Assembly: GCF_900115755.1 (NCBI RefSeq)
Contig: NZ_FOXQ01000004.1
Span: forward strand, 248,001-312,000
Direction of reading: 5' to 3'
Source: Parafilimonas terrae
Lineage (GTDB): Bacteria; Bacteroidota; Bacteroidia; Chitinophagales; Chitinophagaceae
Length of the DNA stretch: 64,000 bases
Shown here in pieces: positions 1 through 8,300 of the stretch. Under the pieces are notes generated by a model. That model searched no databases. It saw nothing but the letters and a program-made list of their open reading frames with translations, and had not been told where the DNA came from. The translations under genes were made by a program, and so were the position numbers. Each line of letters opens with the position of its first letter. Within the stretch, counting starts at the first letter, position 1.

Positions 1-1122
1 CATAAAGCCAAAAATAAAGTTGTTACTAAAAACAAGAATAAAACAAAATCAAAAACCGGCGAAAAAGTAAAAACAGAACTTACACCAAGAGGCCAGTTAC
101 ACAAAGAAACCGTGTATGGAAAATATCATTATTATGAAAGTAAAGAAGTAAAAATAGGAACTGGTTTTGATCAGGCAACAACAGCAATGGTTGCCAATCC
201 TATTTACAAAAAACTTTTACTTAAACGGCTTTCCGAAAATAATAATGACCCTAAAAAAGCATTTGGCGGCAAAAACGCCTTAAACAAAAACCCGATTTAT
301 TTGGATGAGGCTAAAAAAGAAGTATTGCCCGAAAAGGTAAAACTGGTATGGCTTGAAAGCGATTATTCCATTCGTAAAGATGTAACGCCGGAAAACTTTA
401 AGGATGCAAAAACAATCGAAAAAATATTAGATGCAGGAATAAAACGCATAATGCTGAAGAGGCTGGAAGATTATGGCAATGACCCTAAAAAAGCATTCAG
501 CGATTTAGAAAAAATTCCTATATGGTTGAACGAAGCTAAAGGCATAGCAATAAAAAGAGTAACGATAAGTGGCGTAAAGAATGCAGAGCCGTTGCATTAT
601 AAAAAAGATCATTTGGGTAATTTTATTTTGGATGAACAAGGTAAGCAAATGCCTGTAGATTTTGTAAGCACTGGAAACAATCATCATGTTGCTATTTATC
701 ACGATGCTGAAGGGAATTTGCAGGAAAGGGTTGTATCCTTATTCGACGCAATAAGGCTGGTAAATGCCGGTGAACCAGTTATAGATAAAACCTATAATGA
801 GGGAATCGGCTGGCAATTCTTATTTACCATGAAACAAAATGAAATGTTTGTCTTTCCAAATGAGAAAACAGGTTTTAATCCAAAAGAGATTAATTTGTTA
901 GATCCAAAGAATAGAAAGGCAATAAGCCCGAATTTGTTTAGGGTGCAAAAATTAGCAACTAAAAATTATATGTTTCGTCATCATTTAGAAACAAATGTTG
1001 ATGAAAAAAAAGAGCTTGTAAATTCAGCTTATATCAATATTAGAAGCACTTCTCCTTTGAATAGAATTATAAAAGTTCGAATTAATCACATTGGGCAAAT
1101 AATTTCAATAGGAGAGTATTAA
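1..1122 (+). CDS. cas9: CRISPR-associated endonuclease Cas9 (type II-C), C-terminal part
   Basis: RNA-guided DNA endonuclease, of which only the last 373 codons lie in the window; the frame is open from base 1. The part seen starts just before the conserved PRGQLHKETVYG segment that follows RuvC-III, so it covers the wedge and PAM-interacting region and not the HNH or RuvC catalytic residues. The motif NDPKKAF followed by PI(Y/W)L appears twice (about residues 80 and 163 of the fragment), which I recall as normal for Bacteroidota Cas9. Other family marks are TGNNHHVAIY and the ending VRINHIGQI near the stop. cas1 and cas2 follow on the same strand. Subtype II-C is inferred from the absence of cas4 or csn2 and from the long repeat. 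An internal ATG at 112 is not a real start. Confidence 0.95.
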   Translation, partial: HKAKNKVVTKNKNKTKSKTGEKVKTELTPRGQLHKETVYGKYHYYESKEVKIGTGFDQATTAMVANPIYKKLLLKRLSENNNDPKKAFGGKNALNKNPIYLDEAKKEVLPEKVKLVWLESDYSIRKDVTPENFKDAKTIEKILDAGIKRIMLKRLEDYGNDPKKAFSDLEKIPIWLNEAKGIAIKRVTISGVKNAEPLHYKKDHLGNFILDEQGKQMPVDFVSTGNNHHVAIYHDAEGNLQERVVSLFDAIRLVNAGEPVIDKTYNEGIGWQFLFTMKQNEMFVFPNEKTGFNPKEINLLDPKNRKAISPNLFRVQKLATKNYMFRHHLETNVDEKKELVNSAYINIRSTSPLNRIIKVRINHIGQIISIGEY

Positions 1123-1146
1123 GCTAATTTAAAGATAAGCCGAAAC

Positions 1147-1179
1147 AAACCCCGAGGGTTTTAAAAACCCTCGGGGTTT
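1147..1179. terminator. Long perfect hairpin between cas9 and cas1
   Basis: Two 16-base arms (AAACCCCGAGGGTTTT at 1147-1162 and its exact complement at 1164-1179) are separated by one base. The T-run inside the stem and the symmetry would allow termination in both directions. Similar CCCCGAGGG hairpins are, from memory, common in Bacteroidota intergenic DNA, so it may be a dispersed palindrome rather than a dedicated terminator. It lies 21 bases before the cas1 start and could lower cas1 expression relative to cas9. Confidence 0.6.
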
Positions 1180-1200
1180 ACAACACCAAATAAAACGTTT

Positions 1201-2121
1201 ATGATTAAACGCACCATCTGCATAGAAAACCCTTGCCATCTTAAATGCCGCAATATGCAGATGGTGGTGAATTATGAACATATAAAAGGTTATGAAAACC
1301 TTTCCGAAAAAACAGTGCCGATTGAAGACATCGGCATACTGGTGCTGGAGCATCAGCAAATTACCATCAGCCATTATTTACTGGATAAACTGGTAGCTAA
1401 CAATGCCGCCGTTATTACCTGCAACGAAACGCATCATCCCAGCGGCATGATGCTGCCGCTGGAAAGCAACAGCATTCAAAGCGAAAGGTTCAGGGCACAG
1501 ATAGAAGCCACCGGGCCGCTGAAAAAACAACTCTGGCAGCAAACCATAAAAGCCAAGCTCAGCAACCAGGCCGCTGTTTTAAAAAAATGGGGCATCCGGC
1601 ATAATTATCTCACCAAACTGGCGCAGGATGTAAAAAGCGGCGATGCCGGCAACAACGAAGCCAAAGGTGCTGCGTATTACTGGAGTCATTTATTCCCGGA
1701 TGCCTGGCAGTTTTTCCGCAAACGCGAAGGCCCGCCGCCTAATAATTTATTAAACTATGGTTATGCTATTTTAAGGGCTACAATGGCAAGGGCGATAACA
1801 GGTGCCGGCTTGTTACCGGCGCTGGGCATATTTCACCGCAACCGTTATAACGCCTACTGCCTGGCAGATGATATGATGGAACCTTACCGCCCTTTTGTGG
1901 ATGTGATTGTAAGAAGCATTATAGATAAAACATCGTCGGTGGAAAACTTAACACAGGAGCTGAAAGTGCAGTTGCTGAAACTTCCAACCATAGATGTATT
2001 ATTAGGCGATGAAACCAGCCCGCTGATGATTGCCACGCAAAGAACAGCAGCATCGCTGGCAAGGTGTTATACAGGTGAACAACGGAAACTGTTGTATCCT
2101 GAAATGGTTGATAATGGGTAA
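1201..2121 (+). CDS. cas1: CRISPR-associated integrase Cas1 (type II-C)
   Basis: Catalytic subunit of the Cas1-Cas2 integrase that inserts new spacers at the leader end of the array. At 306 residues it has the usual type II length. The C-terminal helical domain shows the expected metal-binding set: a Glu in EAKGAAYYW (about residue 153), the His of GIFHRNRYN (about 212), and the acidic cluster LADDMMEP (about 222-227). The segment YAILRATMARAITGAGL between them is typical. The ATG at 1201 gives the family N-terminus MIKRTICIENP. The gene is separated from cas9 by a strong hairpin and from cas2 by a damaged four-helix-bundle gene, whereas cas1 and cas2 are usually adjacent in this subtype. Confidence 0.95.
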   Translation: MIKRTICIENPCHLKCRNMQMVVNYEHIKGYENLSEKTVPIEDIGILVLEHQQITISHYLLDKLVANNAAVITCNETHHPSGMMLPLESNSIQSERFRAQIEATGPLKKQLWQQTIKAKLSNQAAVLKKWGIRHNYLTKLAQDVKSGDAGNNEAKGAAYYWSHLFPDAWQFFRKREGPPPNNLLNYGYAILRATMARAITGAGLLPALGIFHRNRYNAYCLADDMMEPYRPFVDVIVRSIIDKTSSVENLTQELKVQLLKLPTIDVLLGDETSPLMIATQRTAASLARCYTGEQRKLLYPEMVDNG

Positions 2122-2151
2122 TGGATAATTGAGAATTGACAAACCCTTTTT

Positions 2152-2509
2152 ATGAAAGAGAATATAGTTAAACAGAAAAGCTATGCTTTTGCCATCAACA
2201 TTGTCCTTTTGTGTAAAGATTTACAACAAACCCAAAAAGAATTCATTCTCAGCAAACAGTTGCTGCGTTCAGGAACAGCAGTAGGTGCGTTGATACGGGA
2301 AGCAGTGCTGGCAGAAAGCAAGGCAGGTTTCATACATAAATTATCTATTGTATTAAAAGAAGGAAATGAAACGGGATATTGGTTATACCTGTTTAAAAGA
2401 TACGGGATACATTATCCCGGCAGGCTTCAATTTAATAATAACGGGTATAAAGGAATTGTTCCAGTTATTGACAAGCATAATTAAAACCGCAAAACTCAGT
2501 TCCAAATAA
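2152..2509 (+). pseudogene. Four-helix-bundle (bS23/IVP-like) protein gene with a frameshift, between cas1 and cas2
   Basis: The 5' part encodes a clear four-helix-bundle protein of the S23/23S rRNA intervening-sequence family: FILSKQLLRSGT, GALIREA, SKAGFIHKLSIVLKE and ETGYWLYL. After that the frame gives a non-family tail ending at 2484. In the +1 frame the family C-terminus continues at once as LKDTGYI and later [15 protein letters not shown], ending at 2507-2509. One extra T in CTGTTTAAA (about 2389-2397) explains the break. The restored length would be about 118 residues, normal for the family. The function of these small proteins is unsettled; the Avd protein of diversity-generating retroelements has the same fold. 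Its position inside the adaptation genes is unusual. It may be a pseudogene, or the T may be a sequencing error. Confidence 0.75.
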
Positions 2510-2556
2510 TTGCCAATTATCCATTGTCAATTATAAATTGTCAATTGTCAATTAAA

Positions 2557-2895
2557 GTGAAATCCAATCGCCTAAATGCATATCGTATTATGTGGGTATT
2601 AGTTTTTTTTGACCTGCCTACAGAAACCAAAAAAGAGCGGAAGATATACGCCGATTTCCGCAAAAAGATCCTGCAGGACGGGTTTGCCATGTTCCAGTTC
2701 AGCATTTACCTGCGGCATTGCAGCAGCATGCAAAATGCAGAAGTGCATATAAAACGGGTAAAGAAAATTTTACCTGAAAAGGGCCATATAGGCATTATGA
2801 CCATTACCGATAAGCAGTTTGGGATGATGGAAGTTTTTTATGGGAAGAAACTGGCTGAACCTCAAAATAGCCCCCAACAATTAGAACTATTTTAA
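2557..2895 (+). CDS. cas2: CRISPR-associated protein Cas2
   Basis: Small ferredoxin-fold partner of Cas1 in spacer integration. The core [32 protein letters not shown] and the C-terminal GKKLAEPQ segment are typical of type II Cas2, with the conserved Asp in FFDLP. I place the start at GTG 2557 because the family usually has a short segment like NAYRIMW before the first strand; ATG 2590 is the next choice and would begin at MWVLV. A longer reading from TTG 2524 only adds translated AT-rich repeat (TTGTCAATT units). The stop codon lies within a 9-bp direct repeat that flanks the MITE-like element starting at 2896, so the last codons abut an insertion. Confidence 0.93.
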   Translation: MKSNRLNAYRIMWVLVFFDLPTETKKERKIYADFRKKILQDGFAMFQFSIYLRHCSSMQNAEVHIKRVKKILPEKGHIGIMTITDKQFGMMEVFYGKKLAEPQNSPQQLELF

Positions 2896-3236
2896 CGTGA
2901 GTTCGGGATAAGAAATATTTAAACCTGAATTACCAAATTAAAGATGACTGCAAATATAAAACGCTTCGAACGTCATTTCGACGATAGGAGAAATCTCCTG
3001 AGATTTAGAGGGTTTGAATAATATCTTAAAATTTTTCAATTTCTACATATTCACCCAAATTTAGATTTATTGAATTGATCAATTTTTCTTTCTTTAACCT
3101 GTCCACTTTTTTATTTGTTTTCTTTCAGGATTGCTTCTTCTATTGAAAAAGTTTTTATAATACACACAATATTCAAGGTCGTATTCAATGCTCCTTCGAA
3201 ATGACGGTCACTGACTAATCTTATCCCGAGCTCACG
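2896..3236. mobile_element. MITE-like element (341 bp) inserted directly after cas2
   Basis: Terminal inverted repeats of 17 bases match with one difference: CGTGAGTTCGGGATAAG at 2896-2912 and the complement of CGTGAGCTCGGGATAAG at 3220-3236. They are flanked by CTATTTTAA (2887-2895) and CTATTTTTAA (3237-3246), which read as a target-site duplication. Subterminal CGTCATTTCGA (2971-2981) recurs in inverted orientation at 3195-3205. No coding frame is visible inside, so movement would need a transposase supplied elsewhere. I do not know the parent family. A CGTCATTTCGACGA unit like the internal one is found again at 49341. Confidence 0.65.
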
Positions 3237-3292
3237 CTATTTTTAAGTAAATTATTGCAAGGCACGGAGTAACCGGGATGCTTAGGAAAGTA

Positions 3293-3327
3293 AAAACCCT
3301 GTGAACTCAAACTGCCCACAGGGTTTT
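3293..3327 (-). terminator. Hairpin terminator, probably ending the minus-strand pre-crRNA
   Basis: Arms AAAACCCTGTG (3293-3303) and CACAGGGTTTT (3317-3327) form an 11-bp stem with a 13-base loop. On the minus strand the stem ends in a run of five T, as expected for an intrinsic terminator; on the plus strand the run is four T and then A. It lies 65 bases beyond the last repeat in the direction I infer for array transcription. It could also be bidirectional and close the cas operon. Confidence 0.55.
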
Positions 3328-3392
3328 AAACTCATTTTTTCATTCCTGTTTTTCTTTGAAACCCTTTATGGGTAAGGCTTTCGGCTTAAACT

Positions 3393-4435
3393 GTTGTATT
3401 CAAAGATCACAAGAATAAAGTTTGAAAGCAAATCACAACAGGGGCTTGTGCCGGTGTGCTTATATACATGTTGTATTCAAAGATCACAAGAATAAAGTTT
3501 GAAAGCAAATCACAACTTTCGCCTAACGTCTCAACCAGCTTCTGCAGTTGTATTCAAAGATCACAAGAATAAAGTTTGAAAGCAAATCACAACATGACAA
3601 ATATGTGGACGTTCCTTCGATTAGTTGTATTCAAAGATCACAAGAATAAAGTTTGAAAGCAAATCACAACATAAAACGGGCGCTAAAACTTCTTTTAACG
3701 TTGTATTCAAAGATCACAAGAATAAAGTTTGAAAGCAAATCACAACCCTTGCTTCGGCCTGCTTTCCTCTAAATCGTTGTATTCAAAGATCACAAGAATA
3801 AAGTTTGAAAGCAAATCACAACTGGTTGCTCTGGCTGGGAAATATTACCTGGTTGTATTCAAAGATCACAAGAATAAAGTTTGAAAGCAAATCACAACGC
3901 CGGTGTTTTCGTCTATATCCTGGAAGATGTTGTATTCAAAGATCACAAGAATAAAGTTTGAAAGCAAATCACAACGGCTTTCTATTTCGTTGGCAGCTTC
4001 TTTGGTTGTATTCAAAGATCACAAGAATAAAGTTTGAAAGCAAATCACAACTGGAAAAACCAATGGGCCAAACGTGATGAAGTTGTATTCAAAGATCACA
4101 AGAATAAAGTTTGAAAGCAAATCACAACGCAATTGCTGATTTGGTTGAAAGCGGCATAGTTGTATTCAAAGATCACAAGAATAAAGTTTGAAAGCAAATC
4201 ACAACGGTGAGTATGCTTACTGTCTTTTCTGTTGGTTGTATTCAAAGATCACAAGAATAAAGTTTGAAAGCAAATCACAACATCTTTATTGCAAATGTTT
4301 TTTCTGTGTATGTTGTATTCAAAGATCACAAGAATAAAGTTTGAAAGCAAATCACAACATCGTATGTCGGGTTAAACGCAAAGCATTTGTTGTATTCAAA
4401 GATCACAAGAATAAAGTTTGAAAGCAAATCACAAC
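3393..4435 (-). CRISPR. CRISPR array: 14 identical 47-bp repeats, 13 spacers of 29-30 bp
   Basis: Repeats start at 3393, 3470, 3547, 3624, 3700, 3776, 3852, 3929, 4005, 4082, 4159, 4235, 4312 and 4389. On the plus strand each begins GTTGTATTCAAAGATCAC and ends GAAAGCAAATCACAAC, and I found no variation among the 14 copies. Spacers are all different and 29 or 30 bp long. Read on the minus strand the repeat begins GTTGTGATTTGCTTTCAAAC, which resembles the crRNA-sense start of Bacteroidota type II-C repeats, so I assign minus-strand transcription with the leader side at 4436. No degenerate end repeat is present to confirm this. No second copy of the repeat ends, as expected for a tracrRNA anti-repeat, was noticed in the window; it may lie upstream of cas9. 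Confidence 0.97.
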
Positions 4436-4683
4436 TCCATCCTACAGGCTCCTTTTCTTCCGGTTAGGAAAACATCCTCCGGCGAAAAATTATCAGGCCC
4501 CGATACAGGCAGGAATTCATTTATCCGCAACACAGCCAAAAATTGAACGCTGAAAATGACAGCCTTATAAAATAAATAAGCGCCGTTTGCATACTGCTTC
4601 AGTACCACCATAATATCTCCCGGCATTTCCTTCAATAAAATAATCTGCCGATTAAATGAAAGCCATATTTTTGATGCCTTTGT
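4436..4683. promoter_or_regulatory. Probable CRISPR leader and divergent ruvA upstream region
   Basis: This 248-base gap separates the array from ruvA. If the array is transcribed leftwards, its leader must lie here. For ruvA, TATTTTTG at 4666-4673 fits the Bacteroidota -7 box TAnnTTTG and would give a very short 5' UTR. A minus-strand reading frame crosses the whole gap and ends at a TGA inside the last repeat (4429-4431). It overlaps the ruvA start and I do not treat it as a gene. Confidence 0.4.
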
Positions 4684-5265
4684 ATGATAGCATTTGTAAA
4701 AGGAAATTTTGTAACCAAACTGCCCTCGCAGGTAATTGTTGATGTAAACGGCGTTGGCTACGATTTGCAGATAAGCCTGAACACCTATTCGGCTATTGCA
4801 AATAAAGAAAGCGGGAAATTGTTTACTTACCTGCACATTACTGAAAATGCGCACACATTATATGGCTTTAATGATGTGGAAGAAAAAGAGCTTTTTTTAC
4901 AGCTCATAAGCGTTTCCGGCGTGGGCGCTTCCACGGCAAGAATGATGCTGAGCGGGCTGAAACCGGAGGAGATCATCAGGTCGATAGCAAATGCTAATAC
5001 TAAACAATTGGAAAGCATTAAAGGCATTGGCAAAAAAACAGCCGAACGCATTGTATTGGAACTGAAAGATAAATTAAACCGCCTGCAAACCAATTTACCA
5101 CAATCTGCGTATTCACTTAATACAGTTGAGTCTGATGCCCTGAATGCACTTGTAGCTTTGGGGATTCAAAAAAATATTGCTGAAACAGCCATAAAAAAGG
5201 TACTTTCATCCGCCAATAACCTTTCAGTGGAAAACATTATTAAACTTGCACTCAAAAACTTATAG
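4684..5265 (+). CDS. ruvA: Holliday junction branch migration protein RuvA
   Basis: DNA-junction-binding subunit that loads the RuvB motor during recombination and fork repair. The 193 residues cover the three RuvA domains: an N-terminal OB fold (residues 1-64, starting MIAFVKGNFV), two helix-hairpin-helix motifs (LISVSGVGASTARMML around 76-91, and SIKGIGKKTAERIVLEL around 107-123), and a C-terminal RuvB-contacting domain (about 145-193, DALNALVALGI). The ATG at 4684 gives the standard family start. sprA follows 38 bases downstream on the same strand, an arrangement I recall as frequent in Bacteroidota, so the two may be cotranscribed. Confidence 0.95.
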   Translation: MIAFVKGNFVTKLPSQVIVDVNGVGYDLQISLNTYSAIANKESGKLFTYLHITENAHTLYGFNDVEEKELFLQLISVSGVGASTARMMLSGLKPEEIIRSIANANTKQLESIKGIGKKTAERIVLELKDKLNRLQTNLPQSAYSLNTVESDALNALVALGIQKNIAETAIKKVLSSANNLSVENIIKLALKNL

Positions 5266-5303
5266 CTTATAGAGCAATTTTACCTAACCAGGCTACATAG
5301 AAA

Positions 5304-8300
5304 TTGACAAAACTTCGCATTGCTGATAAACTCTTACTGATAATACTGCTGGTATTTTGCTTTTGCAACATGGCTGCTGCACAGGTTAAAGATACCACAG
5401 GTTATTCGCTGCACGACAGCCTGCATTATCCTTTGCAGGACAGGCGCGGCGACAGGTTTTCGTGGGACTATGCGAACCCTTTTGATATAAGAGATACTTC
5501 TTTCATTAAACAAAATATTGAATATGACCCCATTACCAATCAATATTATCTAACGGAAAAGATTGGTGATATTATTTACCGCAAACCCACTTACCTCACT
5601 TTTGATGAAATGTACCGCCTGCAAAGCCAAAAGCAGGAGAATGATTATTTTAACCGGCGCGGCCAGGCATTGCTCGATCTTAACCGTAAAATTTCACGCC
5701 CGGCGCCCCGTGTTTACGACAAACTTTTCGACAGGATGTTTGGCCTTGGCCCCAACGGTCTCAGGGTTGATATAAAACCGCAGGGCACCGTTGACCTCAC
5801 CATGGGTTACCAGGGCCAGGTAATTAAAAATCCAACCTTGCCGGAAAATGCCCGCAGGAATGGCGGTTTGGATTTTGACATGAATACCAACCTGAACATT
5901 AATGCCAGCATCGGCGACAAACTTAAACTGCCCATCAGCTATAACACACTTGCCAATTTTGATTATGAAAACCAGTTAAAGCTCGATTATAAGGGTATGG
6001 ATGATGAAATATTAAAATCGGTGGAGGCCGGCAATATTTCATTCCAAACCAAAAGCACTTTAATGACGAGCCCGCAAAGCCTGTTTGGCATAAAAACGCA
6101 GCTTCAGTTTGGGAAATTATTTATTACCGCCGCGCTGGCCAGCCAGAAATCGCAGCAGCAATCCGTGGCCTTGTCAGGGGGCGGTTTAAGCCAGACCATC
6201 AAGAAAAAGCTGGATGATTATGATGAAAACCGGCATTTTTTGCTGGCGCAATATTTCAGGAAAAATTATAATAATGCCATGAGCAACCTGCCGGTGGTAA
6301 ACAGCCAGGTGCAGGTTATGCGCATGGAAGTTTGGGTTACCAACCGCACCGGCGCCACCACTAATACAAGAAGCATTGTTGGCTTCGCCGATTTAGGCGA
6401 AAGCGAACCTGCCAACAGTAATATTCATACCATAACCAATGATGTTTTGCCGCAAAACAATACCAACGACTTGTACACAACGCTGCTGGAAAATGCCAAT
6501 TTCAGGGATCCTTCGCTGGTAAACAGTTTATTGATTGCAAGGGGCCTGGCGCCGGTGAATGATTTTGAAAAAACATTTGCCCGCAAGCTCGACTCTACGG
6601 AATATTACTACAATCCGCAGGTCGGCTTCCTTTCGCTGAACGTGCAGTTGCAGCCCGATGAAGTGCTGGGCGTAGCTTATCAATATACTTACAACGGCAA
6701 AGTTTACCAGGTGGGGGAATTTTCACAGGATGTTACAGTTGATTCAACACAGGGTGTACAAAAAGTGCTTTTTCTGAAACTGTTAAAAGCCACATCGCAG
6801 CGCGTGAACCTGCCTATCTGGCAATTAATGATGAAAAACGTTTACTCTATTGATGTAATGGGCATGCAGCAGGGCGATTGCAAACTCAACGTTTTATACC
6901 AGGAACCCAGCGGCGGTTTAAAAAGATACCTGCCGGTAAGTGATCCTGCAGTAGCAGGCCAGCCGCTTATCCAGATACTCCGTGCAGACCGGTTAAATAA
7001 CCGCAACGACCCCCAGCCGGATGGTTTGTATGATTTTGTGGATGGCTTTACCGTTATTTCACAACAGGGTAAAATTATCTTTCCCGTTTTGGAACCTTTC
7101 GGGCAAGACCTGGCTGATCTCGCTTTCCAGGGCGTTGACCAGGATACTGTTAAGAAATACGTTTACTTCCAGTTATACGATTCCATAAAAGCAATAGCGC
7201 AAACCTATGCCAATCTTAACCGGTACGAATTGCAGGGAACGGTCAAAGGCAGTTCTAATACCGATATCTATCTCGGCGCATTTAATATTCCGAGAGGCTC
7301 GGTAACCGTAACGGCCGGGGGGCAGGTATTAACAGAAAACACGGATTATATTATCGACTATAACCTCGGCACATTAAAAGTCATTAACCAGGCGATCATT
7401 AATTCCGGGGTACCTGTAAATGTTCAGTTTGAAAACAATGCCACTTTTGGTACGCAGCAACGCAGCTTCATGGGATTGCGGCTTGACTACGTGGCTAATA
7501 AACATCTTTCTATTGGCGGCACTTTGGAGCGGCTGGCAGAAAGGCCTTATTTCACCAAGGTTAATTATGGCGAAGACCCGATACGCAACAGCATGTACGG
7601 TGTTGATTTCAGTTATCAGAATGAATTGCCGGGATTAACAAGACTGATCAATAAACTGCCTTTCTATAATTCAGATGCCACAAGCTCAATCACTGCTTAT
7701 GGTGAAGCCGCCGTATTAAAACCCGGCCATCCTTCGCAAATTGGCAAAGGCAGCAGCGGGCTTGTTTATATTGATGATTTTGAAGGCGCTACCAGCAGCG
7801 TTGACCTTCGTTATCCTTTTATTTCGTGGACACTTGCTTCCACGCCAAGCTCATTCCCGGAAAGCCAGTTGATCAATAACCTGGATTATGGTAAGAACCG
7901 CGCCAAGCTTGCCTGGTATAATATTGAACCTATCCTTCAGGATAAATCGAGCCCCAATAATCCTTTGCGCGGTAATTTGAAGGAATTAAGCGATCCGCGT
8001 GTAAGGCAGGTTTATACCAATGAATTATTTCCCAACCGCACAACCAATATTACTGATGTAATTGCTTCAACATTCGATCTTGCTTATTATCCAACCGATC
8101 GTGGCCCTTACAATTTTGCTGATGATAAAGCCAATGTTGATGCCAATGGCAAGCTGCTTAACCCGCGCCAGCGCTGGGGTGGTATTATGCGCAGCCTCGA
8201 CCAGACCGATTTTGAAACCGGCAATATTGAATACATTGAGTTCTGGGTACAAGACCCTTTCATTAAAGACCCTGCCAGCACCGGTGGTAAACTGTACATC

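Noticed and set aside
2389-2398. Programmed frameshift in the four-helix-bundle gene
   Set aside because: The needed shift is +1, whereas a TTTAAAA-type slip would give -1; a simple insertion explains it better.
2524-2556. Earlier TTG start of cas2
   Set aside because: It translates only TTGTCAATT-type repeats; GTG 2557 or ATG 2590 fit the family.
3150-3215. Possible tracrRNA anti-repeat (GTATTCAATG near 3181)
   Set aside because: Only nine bases resemble the repeat, it is in repeat sense rather than complementary to it, and it lies inside the MITE-like element.
4429-4854. A 141-residue minus-strand frame across the leader region
   Set aside because: It ends inside a CRISPR repeat and overlaps the start of ruvA on the other strand; no family resemblance.
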